This document shows, piece by piece, positions 1-7,268 of a stretch of 64,000 bases of DNA. A model generated the notes under the pieces. The model was not told the DNA's origin. It did not search any database and saw only the letters and a program-made list of their open reading frames with translations. Numbering within the stretch: position 1 is the first letter of the stretch; each line of letters starts with the position of its first letter. The stretch comes from Brevibacterium paucivorans. Its GTDB lineage: Bacteria; Actinomycetota; Actinomycetes; Actinomycetales; Brevibacteriaceae. The stretch lies in NCBI RefSeq assembly GCF_016907735.1, contig NZ_JAFBCP010000001.1, forward strand, positions 434,001 to 498,000, in the 5' to 3' direction. The position numbers and the translations under genes were made by a program.

Positions 1-76
1 GTCCGGATCGCAGTCCTTCAACCAACCGGTCCGGTCAGTACATCTGATATGGGTGTAGTTCTTGTCAAGAGGGCAA

Positions 77-117
77 GACGATGCGCCACCGGGCTGGATG
101 CCTGGTGGCGCATCGTC
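77..117 (+). terminator. strong intrinsic terminator hairpin
   Basis: Bases 77-94 pair with 100-117 in an 18-bp stem (one G-T wobble) around the five-base loop 95-99, followed by a short pyrimidine tract (CTTTG). The stem is GC-rich. It probably ends a plus-strand gene lying left of the window; no gene upstream is visible in the 76 bases available. Confidence 0.7.
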
Positions 118-361
118 CTTTGCTGACCCGAAGTGGTGTTGATGAGAGGTTTCGCGTGTCTGTCGACGGCAATGTCAGCCTGATATTCGCGGGTTGGTTA
201 CCGCAGGACGGTGCTTTCGGCTCGGCACCCCACGCCTGTCTAGCATCGAGCGTCACCGCCGATGAGGGTGGCTGCTCATAGGTGTATCGCGAGTCGTTCC
301 GTTCGCTGCGTCACCCCTTCGCTAACCGGTCCTCGGGCCAAGTTCATGGGGGCCTCGGGGC
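118..361. other. non-coding flank of the IS110 remnant
   Basis: No convincing gene is seen. Short open frames exist on both strands but have no ribosome-binding site and no recognisable motif. The stretch lies between the terminator and the 3' end of the decayed transposase, so part of it is probably the former non-coding end of the insertion sequence. Confidence 0.4.
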
Positions 362-1335
362 TTATTCCTCGAGGACGGCCAGCGACCAGCACCATCCCGC
401 CAACTCGCGGGCGATCGCGGCGTTGGCCACGTTGTTGGGCTTCTTACGCTTCTTGAACTGCATCCAGCGTTTGTTGAGGCGCCGGTTGCCCAGGTCCCCG
501 CGGGCCCTCGCCACTGGGGAGGCGAGATCCCAACGGTCACGGACCATCTTGCCCACCACGTAGCGGTGCTGATGATGGCGGGCGACCTCGACCAATAGCC
601 GACGCGCATGACCATCGCCGGTCTTGGTGATCGGCCCCAACGACCGTGACTGTCCCGAGGAGTTCTCCGAAGGAACCAGGCCCAGGTAAGAACCGATCGA
701 GTTGCCGCTGAACCTGCTCCAGCCGCCGATCTCGACCGCCAGCCCTAACCCGGTCAGTGTCGAGATCCCCCGCAAACACCCGAGCCGGCGCACGACATCG
801 GTATAGGGGCTATTCTCGGCCATGGCGGTGATGCGTTCATCGAGACGATCGCGGCGCGCAGTGATCGTGACAACACTGCCGTAGGCCTCATCGAACGCGG
901 CCTGCACCAAAAGCGAGTCGAACCGTTGCCTTCACAGCCAGGCACCGTGGGCACCCACCCATGCCTGCCCACCGGAGTAGACGATCCCATGACGCAGAAC
1001 AGATTCGACAATCAGTGTCTGGATCTCATCAAGTCACTGCGGTGAACGCGTCCAATCGGAGAAGGGTCGAGGAGATGTTCGGCATCAAGCGCGTCGGTCT
1101 TCACCCTCGATCCCGAAGGCCGTTGCAGTTTGGATGCAGCCGAGACCACGGTGCGAGTGTCGCTGCCCTGCAAGGTTCTGGCCAAGCCATAACCGGTCGG
1201 GCCGGTTTCGCCGATGGCCGCCACTGGGCCGGGCAGGGCCTTGATCCAGGCCAGCACTCGTGCGCTCAGTAAACAACCAGGGCCTCCCACATATGTTGGA
1301 AAGGCCAGACGGGCCACTCCTGTCCGGCAACCCAC
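362..1335 (-). pseudogene. decayed IS110-family transposase
   Basis: Minus-strand reading frames carry IS110-family (DEDD transposase/site-specific recombinase) sequence in pieces. Around 1335-1030 is the N-terminal part, including GPTGYGL and SKLQRPSGSRVKTDALDAEHL. Around 1010-362 is the C-terminal part, including RHGIVYSGGQAW, a RLGCLRGISTLTGLGLA block (the Transposase_20 region), and the Ser-containing NSIGSYLGLVPSENSSG. The two parts are in different frames. The segment normally found between DAxHL and the GDLMRARHRL helix is missing. An in-frame TGA at 932-934 replaces the codon, probably Arg, expected between WL and RQRF. The extreme N terminus with the first catalytic Asp is not seen. 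The element is therefore dead. Intact members are about 340-400 residues and move with a bridge RNA encoded in their non-coding end; none can be assigned here. Confidence 0.85.
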
Positions 1336-1401
1336 GAATCGTTACGCGGTGAGGCCCCGGCTCGCCAGAGCCTCATCCCCGATCGGGGTCACCCATACCG
1401 T

Positions 1402-1776
1402 CTAGTTGACACCCATGAACATGTAGACCGTAGTGACCTTGCCCTGTTCATCACGGAACACGAGGTCGGCGCCACGGCCCACGGTCTCAGCGTTCGAGGC
1501 GAGCATCGACCAGCGCAACAGCGTCGCGTCACCTGACTGGATCTCCTGGTCGTACACGAAGCGAAGCCCCTTGCCTGCGATCATCTCCTCGTGCACGCGA
1601 CCGATGTGAGCGACGATCGCGTCGACGCCCTCGATGGTGATTCCGAGTGAAGAAACCGACATCTTCCCCTCTGGCGTCCAGACCTGTTCGATCACGGCCT
1701 TGCGGCGGTCGGCGTCGGGCTCGATCCAGGTACGCAGGTACTCGACGGCAAATCCGGTGGTGCTGTCTGCGGTCAT
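1402..1776 (-). CDS. SnoaL-like (NTF2-fold) protein
   Basis: A 124-residue protein with the look of SnoaL-like/NTF2-fold proteins: an N-terminal helix with YLRTWIEPDADRR, then WTPEGKM, the helical VDAIVAHIGRVHEE and alternating strands ending in VYMFMGVN. These folds act as small cyclases, isomerases or binding proteins; the substrate cannot be told. The ATG at 1776 has an AGGAGA ribosome-binding site about 8 bases upstream. It is divergent from the TetR gene at 1871, and the shared 94-base spacer holds two operator-like palindromes, so it is probably the target of that regulator. The gene is downstream of the IS110 remnant and may be part of an acquired segment. Confidence 0.75.
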   Translation of the reverse strand: MTADSTTGFAVEYLRTWIEPDADRRKAVIEQVWTPEGKMSVSSLGITIEGVDAIVAHIGRVHEEMIAGKGLRFVYDQEIQSGDATLLRWSMLASNAETVGRGADLVFRDEQGKVTTVYMFMGVN

Positions 1777-1804
1777 GGCAGAGATCTCCTTGTCGGATAG
1801 ATTG

Positions 1805-1827
1805 TTATGCTGACATTGTCAGCATAA
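1805..1827. promoter_or_regulatory. TetR operator, primary palindrome
   Basis: An exact inverted repeat: the 11-base arm TTATGCTGACA, a single central T, then its reverse complement. It sits 28 bases upstream of the SnoaL-like start and 43 bases upstream of the TetR start. A weaker copy with the same core (GGACA-G-TGTCA, 1837-1847) lies 26 bases further right. Two such sites in the shared promoter region of a divergent TetR gene are typical of autoregulation plus repression of the neighbour. Confidence 0.75.
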
Positions 1828-1870
1828 TAGGTTCGTGGACAGTGTCAACATGACGGGTTAACCTGGATCC

Positions 1871-2470
1871 ATGAGCCCTCGTGATTCCGCGCCGACCATC
1901 TCAGCGATCCTCTCGTCAGCCGATGAACTGCTGGAATCAGGAGGACCTGAGGCCGTCACGCTCAGAGCCGTAGGCGAAGCGGCGGGCGTCTCGCGCATGA
2001 CGCCCTACCGCCACTTCACCGACAAGGCAGCCCTGATGCACGCTCTCGCAGAACGCACGCTCACCGAGATGGCTCAACGCATCCGCTTGGCCGCAGCCGA
2101 AGAGGACGATGCCCGCGCGAGGCTTCGCGCGGGCAGCATGGCCTACATCGAGCATGCCCTTGAGAATCCCCACCACTACCAGCTCATCTTCGGCGATGCG
2201 CCACTGACCCAGCCAAGCCCGGAGCTGGAGGCCGCAGCCGACGACGCTATGCACGCGATCGAAGAGATTGTCGGCGACGCGCAGGCCTCCGGCGCGCTCC
2301 GCAACGCACCGCCCCGAGAACTCGCGACAGTGCTCTGGGTGCTCCTCCACGGGCTCGCCGCTCTCCAGATCACCCGACATCTGCACGAACCACGCACCAT
2401 CGACGGCGACCAGCACCTCGGCACCCTGCTTGATCTCGCGCTCGAACAGCTCAACCCGGCCACTCAGTAA
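1871..2470 (+). CDS. TetR/AcrR-family transcriptional regulator
   Basis: A 199-residue regulator. The N-terminal TetR helix-turn-helix is at about residues 25-50 (VTLRAVGEAAGVSRMTPYRHF). The C-terminal ligand-binding part has AYIEHALENPHHYQLIFGD and a helix ending VLWVLLHGLAALQ, resembling the WHG/TetR_C_33 group. The start is the ATG at 1871; no strong Shine-Dalgarno is seen. It most likely binds the palindromes at 1805-1853 and represses itself and the divergent SnoaL-like gene. The inducer is unknown. Confidence 0.88.
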   Translation: MSPRDSAPTISAILSSADELLESGGPEAVTLRAVGEAAGVSRMTPYRHFTDKAALMHALAERTLTEMAQRIRLAAAEEDDARARLRAGSMAYIEHALENPHHYQLIFGDAPLTQPSPELEAAADDAMHAIEEIVGDAQASGALRNAPPRELATVLWVLLHGLAALQITRHLHEPRTIDGDQHLGTLLDLALEQLNPATQ

Positions 2471-2542
2471 CTCCACGAGTTCGGCACCCCGTGGGGCCGC
2501 AAAGTAGTTCAGTCCTAGTCTGCGCGTCTTTCGATTCCGAGC

Positions 2543-3163
2543 CTATTCGGTGCTTCTTGATGCGCGTGTCGCGAGAATTGCGCCATGCGGCCGGGTGGTG
2601 CGGTCGGTGCGTGTCTCGATGTGCGTGACGGTGAAGCCGGCCGCTTCCACTTTGGCGGTCAAGAGGTCGATTGGCCAGTAGTACGCCGTGGTGATCGCGT
2701 GTTCGAATGGTTCCAACTTCGGGCCAGTGAAGAAGCCGAGTGCGAGGCCACCGCCTGGGTGGATGCCCCGCGCAAATTCGGTGAGCGTGGTACTGATCTG
2801 CTCGGGGGCGGTATGGATAAGCGAGTACCAGGCGAGTATCCCGCCGAGCGAAGCGTCATCGACGCCGAGGGATTCGGCTTTACCGATCCGGTAGCGCACG
2901 CCGGGATAGGTTTCTCGCGCATTCTCGATGAACTCCGAAACTGGGTCGACGCCCTCGGTGTCGATTCCGAGGCCCACGAGGTAGTGCGTCCACTGGCCCG
3001 GGCCGCATCCCACGTCGAGCACCGGCCCCTTGATGTTGCGCGCCCATCGTTCTACGAGTGCCAAGTCCGGCGCGGCTGCATGCTCAATGCTCCCGAGTGC
3101 TTCGATGTACTCGGTTGCCCGATCACTGTAGTAGGTTCGGACGGATTCAACACGATCGGTCAT
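2543..3163 (-). CDS. class I SAM-dependent methyltransferase
   Basis: A 206-residue protein starting MTDRVESVRTYYSDRA at the ATG 3163; the open frame continues upstream to 3301, but that extension is unlike the family. Motif I is VLDVGCGPGQW (about residues 48-58), motif II contains GVDPVSEFI, and the post-I region has GGILAWYSLIHTAPEQ, typical of small Rossmann-fold methyltransferases of the Methyltransf_11/25 kind. The substrate is not predictable. It is convergent with the TetR gene and shows no operon partner. Confidence 0.82.
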   Translation of the reverse strand: MTDRVESVRTYYSDRATEYIEALGSIEHAAAPDLALVERWARNIKGPVLDVGCGPGQWTHYLVGLGIDTEGVDPVSEFIENARETYPGVRYRIGKAESLGVDDASLGGILAWYSLIHTAPEQISTTLTEFARGIHPGGGLALGFFTGPKLEPFEHAITTAYYWPIDLLTAKVEAAGFTVTHIETRTDRTTRPHGAILATRASRSTE

Positions 3164-3517
3164 GAGCACCACTTTCTCGCGGGTAGTTGAGGAGGGCCTG
3201 ACGTTGCCGGTGGCAGACAGAGGAGAGGAGCGAGGCGCGTCCCGCACATGGCACCGAAGAAGGAACTCTGGTATCGGCGTAGTTCCTTGTCGCGCTTTCA
3301 CTAACCGACTTCACGTTCGTGAACGGATCGGACGGACGGTGAAGAACGCGAACCCCGTCAGGAACACGGCGTTCAGGGCGGTACCCACGAGCAGGGTCGA
3401 GGTGGTGTGCCGGTCGGCCAGGCGTGGTCCATGACGACGAAACGGCCGTCACCAGTGCCGGGGTGCTGGAGCGCGCCACAGTCTGGTTCAGAGCCAGAGG
3501 CTGAACGACGCACTCGG
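3164..3517. other. spacer with possible remnant of a membrane-protein gene
   Basis: No intact gene is seen between the methyltransferase start and the ychF stop. On the minus strand about 3290-3430 translates to a hydrophobic stretch resembling the end of a membrane protein (TSTLLVGTALNAVFLTGFAF followed by a basic tail), but it is not preceded by a start codon in a sensible frame. A weak hairpin at about 3483-3503 could be the ychF terminator. The segment may be the scar of a deletion next to accessory genes. Confidence 0.3.
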
Positions 3518-4603
3518 CTAAACGTTAAACCTAAACTCCACCACGTCGCCGTCGGCCATAACATAGTCCTTACCTTCCATACGGACCTTGCCAGCCGCTT
3601 TCGCCTCGGCCATCGAACCCAGCTCATCCAGGTCCTCAAACGACACGATCTCAGCCTTAATAAAGCCCTTCTGGAAGTCCGTGTGAATGACGCCGGCCGC
3701 CTCGGGAGCGGTCCATCCCTTACGGATAGTCCACGCACGAGCCTCCTTGGGGCCCGCCGTCAGGTAGGTCTGCAAGCCCAGCGTATCGAACCCAACCCTG
3801 GCCAGCTTATCCAAACCAGGCTCGTCCTGACCGGTGGATTCGAGCATTTCGGCGGCTTCTTCAGGATCAAGCTCAATGAGCTCAGCTTCAAACTTCGCGT
3901 CCAAGAAGATCGCCTCCGCTGGCGCAACGAGTTCGCGCATCTTCGCCTGCATGGCTTCGTCGGCCAGCCCGTCTTCATCCGTGTTGAACACGTAGATGAA
4001 CGGCTTGGCAGTCATGAGTTGCAGTTCCTTGAGCTGGTCAACATCGATACCAGCCTTCTCTGCCCCCTGGAACAGCGTGGTGCCACCTTCCAGTAGCTCC
4101 TTCGCCTGGTCCATTGCTACAAGGACATCCGGCTCCACAGTCTTACGCTTCACCTCTTTTTCAATCCGAGGTCGTGCGTTCTCCAGAGTCTGCAAGTCCG
4201 CAAGGATAAGTTCAGTCGAAATCGTGTCCATGTCGCCAGCCGGGTCTTTCGAACCCTCTACGCGCGTCACATCCGGGTCGCTAAACGCACGGGTCACCTG
4301 GCAGATCGCGTCAGCCTCGCGGATGTTGGCCAGGAACTTGTTTCCGAGCCCTTCACCTTCAGACGCACCCTTCACAATGCCCGCAATATCAACGAAGCTC
4401 ACGGTTGCAGGCAGGATCTTCTCTGAGCGAAAGATCTCAGCCAACCGGTTCAGGCGCGGATCCGGGAGCGGAACCACACCCACGTTGGGGTCGATCGTCG
4501 CAAACGGGTAGTTCGCTGCGAGTACTTCAGCACGGGTCAAAGCGTTAAACATGGTCGACTTACCCACATTGGGCAGTCCCACAATTCCAATAGTTAAAGC
4601 CAC
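3518..4603 (-). CDS. ychF: redox-regulated ATPase YchF (OLA1 family)
   Basis: YchF is a ribosome-associated Obg-related P-loop protein that prefers ATP. The GTG at 4603 gives 361 residues, the usual family length, beginning VALTIGIVGLPNVGKST; the open frame extends 15 codons further but without family resemblance. G1 is GLPNVGKST at about residues 8-16, G3 is DIAGIVKGASEGEGLGNKF, and the NxxE-type G4 region is IYVFNTDEDG. The C-terminal TGS domain ends MEGKDYVMADGDVVEFRFNV. No Shine-Dalgarno precedes the GTG; a TAGACT hexamer eight bases upstream suggests a nearly leaderless mRNA. It is divergent from the PucR-type gene. Confidence 0.95.
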   Translation of the reverse strand: MALTIGIVGLPNVGKSTMFNALTRAEVLAANYPFATIDPNVGVVPLPDPRLNRLAEIFRSEKILPATVSFVDIAGIVKGASEGEGLGNKFLANIREADAICQVTRAFSDPDVTRVEGSKDPAGDMDTISTELILADLQTLENARPRIEKEVKRKTVEPDVLVAMDQAKELLEGGTTLFQGAEKAGIDVDQLKELQLMTAKPFIYVFNTDEDGLADEAMQAKMRELVAPAEAIFLDAKFEAELIELDPEEAAEMLESTGQDEPGLDKLARVGFDTLGLQTYLTAGPKEARAWTIRKGWTAPEAAGVIHTDFQKGFIKAEIVSFEDLDELGSMAEAKAAGKVRMEGKDYVMADGDVVEFRFNV

Positions 4604-4683
4604 GGGATATAAGTCTAGCTGAGTAAACAACCGCAATATAAGAGACATCCTCGAGCGGCTCCCCTGAATGGCACAATCACGGC

Positions 4684-5823
4684 ATGGTCACTTCTGCCAA
4701 ACGCGAGCGCATCGCACAGAAACTTCGTGCAAACAAGGACACCCTTCTCCCAGTCATCATTGACTACGTTCGCAAAGAGTGCCCACTGTACATCGATGTC
4801 ACGGACAGTGAGATAGAAGAGTCGCTAGAACAAAACATCGAAATGTGTATCCGTGCAGGAGTGACCCGTACCGGAAACTTGGACTCGCATTTTCTTAACT
4901 GGGCACAGATTTCACGTTCCCGCTTCGAAAAATCGGTGCCTATGGAAGAGATCTTTCAGACCTATCGCTTCAGCATCGAGCTCATCGTCGCTGAGTTAAT
5001 CGTTCAGCTCAACGATTCCGGTTGCACCGCAAGCGAACAGACATCTGCAATCACCCAAGTTTGGAAGTCCGCCAATGCGTATACGGTCAAACTCGCTCAG
5101 GTATACAACCATCATCAGCAAATGCAAGCCTCACAAGACCAAGCGCAGAAAGCGATACTTTTTGACGCGATCAAGAACGGCGCCCCACTGGACAAGCAGT
5201 CCCATCAAGCTGCAGACTTCTTCCAACTCAATGAGCGCACACTTTACAGCTACTTCATCGTGGCAATCCCTAAAAATTCAACGCTACCGGCGCATGAGGT
5301 TTTAAGGACCTTAGAGTCACGACTGACCAACGGACGCGGACTATGCATAGCAACCAGATCAACCGTCGAAGGGTTCTCCACTGAGCAAATCTCTTTCCCC
5401 CGCACCAGCATCGCAATTGGCCCGCCAAGAGTGCTCAGTGAGCTCCACTATTCCCACAACATGGCACACCAAATCTCGCGGACTTCTGTTGGACGTAAAC
5501 CAGGAACACACTTCATCTCGGATGTAGGCTGGCGCGTCGCCGTTCTCTCACACCCCGAGGTGCTCCTCCCCTACAAAGAGAAGTACGTAGCTCCGCTGGA
5601 ACGCTCAGGCGCAGACGCTTCTGCACTTCTCCACTCGCTTGAGACCTATCTTGCTAACGACGCAAATGCAACAGTTTCCGCACGAAAACTTCACTGTCAC
5701 CCAAACACACTGAGGTATCGGATCACGCGCTTTGAGGAACTGACCTCATGCTCAGTCGAGCGTACTGAAACGCGCGTTGAACTTGTCTGGCTCTTCGAAG
5801 CGTTAAAAGTACACGAGCTTTAA
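4684..5823 (+). CDS. PucR/CdaR-type transcriptional regulator
   Basis: A 379-residue regulator. Residues about 10-150 are helical and resemble the RsbRD_N-like domain common in actinobacterial PucR-family proteins (SVPMEEIFQTYRFSIELIVAELI). The C terminus carries the HTH_30 domain (LHSLETYLANDANATVSARKL, then HPNTLRYRI). Such proteins usually activate adjacent catabolic operons. It lies directly upstream of atoE-aacS on the same strand, so it probably controls short-chain acid/acetoacetate use. The ATG at 4684 is preceded at exactly six bases by CACAAT and no Shine-Dalgarno, suggesting a leaderless mRNA. Confidence 0.82.
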   Translation: MVTSAKRERIAQKLRANKDTLLPVIIDYVRKECPLYIDVTDSEIEESLEQNIEMCIRAGVTRTGNLDSHFLNWAQISRSRFEKSVPMEEIFQTYRFSIELIVAELIVQLNDSGCTASEQTSAITQVWKSANAYTVKLAQVYNHHQQMQASQDQAQKAILFDAIKNGAPLDKQSHQAADFFQLNERTLYSYFIVAIPKNSTLPAHEVLRTLESRLTNGRGLCIATRSTVEGFSTEQISFPRTSIAIGPPRVLSELHYSHNMAHQISRTSVGRKPGTHFISDVGWRVAVLSHPEVLLPYKEKYVAPLERSGADASALLHSLETYLANDANATVSARKLHCHPNTLRYRITRFEELTSCSVERTETRVELVWLFEALKVHEL

Positions 5824-5836
5824 CGGTTGTAACCAC

Positions 5837-5876
5837 GAACAAATCCCATCACCAAGCTTTGTTCTGCGGAACAAAG
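5837..5876. promoter_or_regulatory. candidate operator for the atoE-aacS operon
   Basis: The spacer between the PucR-type gene and atoE contains an exact inverted repeat: CTTTGTTC at 5857-5864, four bases, and GAACAAAG at 5869-5876. A third direct half-site GAACAAA is at 5837-5843. The spacing of the half-sites (21 and 32 bases between starts) suits a dimeric or oligomeric activator. The obvious candidate binder is the adjacent PucR-type regulator; this is inference. Confidence 0.5.
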
Positions 5877-5945
5877 GCACGAGCTCGCGCCACTCCTAGC
5901 ATTGAGACAGCGTTTATGAAGACGGTCGATTGCAAAGGAGCAACC

Positions 5946-7268
5946 GTGAAATCGTTATCTCGAAGCCTCAACATACTGGTTGAAAAGTACTTACCGAGCG
6001 CATTCCTTTTCGCACTCATTTTGACAATCATCGCTGCCGCCATGGGTGTACTTATGGGCGGAGCTAGTCTCCCCGACGTTGCCAACATGTGGTACGCCGG
6101 GTTCTGGAAGTTCCTCGAGTTCGGCATGCAGATGGTTGTCGTTCTTGTCACCGGGTATGCCCTAGCCAAGGCTCCTTTAGTCAATCGACTTCTAGCCAGG
6201 TTCGCCACTATCCCAAAAACACAGTTCACCGCGCTCACCGTCGTCATGGTTGTTTCCGGCGTTCTCGGAATCATCAGCTGGGGACTCGGGTTCGTGGGCG
6301 GAACTATCATCGCGATTGAAGTCGCTCGACGAACGAAAGTAGCGGATTTTCGACTTCTCGTAGCATCCTCATACTCAGCGGTGATTGCAACTCAACCTAT
6401 GTCCTTAGCACTCACAGCTCCCCTCCTCGTCAACACACCAGGTCACCCGTTGGAGGAGAAAATTGGCCTCATCCCTGTAACAGAGACAATCTTCAGCCCC
6501 ACCATGCTTACGGTGTCGATCGTGGGCTTTCTTGGAATCTATGCAGGCTTTGCTTTCATGGCCCCAAAGCCTGATGAGGTTGTTCCTCTTAGTGGTGAAT
6601 TATCTGAACCGGCTGAGGAAGCGAAGCCCCAAACCGTGGCTGAAAAGATCGACAACAGCATCATCATCAACACGATTGTTGTCATATTCGGAATCATCGC
6701 CATCAGCCTTTACTTCATCGCAAACGGTTTCAACCTCGAGCTCAACATCATGAACTTCGTCTTTCTCGTGGTTGGAATCGGGTTACACGGCAGCCCAGCC
6801 AAGTACGCCAAGTGCATCACTGACGGTATCCCCGCGGCTTCCGGAATTGTCCTCCAGTTCCCGTTCTATGCAGGCATCATCGGGATCATGGCTGGCTCTG
6901 GCCTCATCGTCATGATCGGTCAGTGGTTCGCTTCCATCTCCACCGAAGCGACGTTCCCACTTTTCACGTACATCGCCGCGATGATCGTCAACATCTTTGT
7001 TCCATCTGCCGGTGGCCAGTGGCAGGTTCAAGGGCCGGTCATGATTGAAGCTATCCAAAACATGAACATTAACCCTGCCACCATTGTGAACGCCGTTTCC
7101 GTTGGTGACATGACAACCAACCTGTTGCAACCGTTCTTTGTGCTCCCCACTTTGGGTCTAGCAAAACTGGGCCTCAAGGACATTTGGGGATACTGCATGA
7201 CCGCAATGCTCATTTTGATGGTCATTTCCGGAACAATTTTCCTCCTCGTACCAGTTTTAGGATGGTGA
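5946..7268 (+). CDS. atoE: short-chain fatty acid transporter, AtoE family
   Basis: The GTG at 5946 gives 440 residues, the length of E. coli AtoE, and has an AAAGGAG ribosome-binding site at 5934-5940; the longer frame to 5859 has none. The protein is almost entirely hydrophobic with about ten or more membrane segments. It has conserved-looking family blocks: GGASLPDVANMWYAGFW near the N terminus, WGLGFVGGTIIAIEVAR, QFPFYAGIIGIMAGSGL and FVPSAGGQWQVQGP. It should import short-chain acids such as butyrate or acetoacetate. Its stop overlaps the start of aacS, indicating translational coupling. Confidence 0.9.
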   Translation: MKSLSRSLNILVEKYLPSAFLFALILTIIAAAMGVLMGGASLPDVANMWYAGFWKFLEFGMQMVVVLVTGYALAKAPLVNRLLARFATIPKTQFTALTVVMVVSGVLGIISWGLGFVGGTIIAIEVARRTKVADFRLLVASSYSAVIATQPMSLALTAPLLVNTPGHPLEEKIGLIPVTETIFSPTMLTVSIVGFLGIYAGFAFMAPKPDEVVPLSGELSEPAEEAKPQTVAEKIDNSIIINTIVVIFGIIAISLYFIANGFNLELNIMNFVFLVVGIGLHGSPAKYAKCITDGIPAASGIVLQFPFYAGIIGIMAGSGLIVMIGQWFASISTEATFPLFTYIAAMIVNIFVPSAGGQWQVQGPVMIEAIQNMNINPATIVNAVSVGDMTTNLLQPFFVLPTLGLAKLGLKDIWGYCMTAMLILMVISGTIFLLVPVLGW

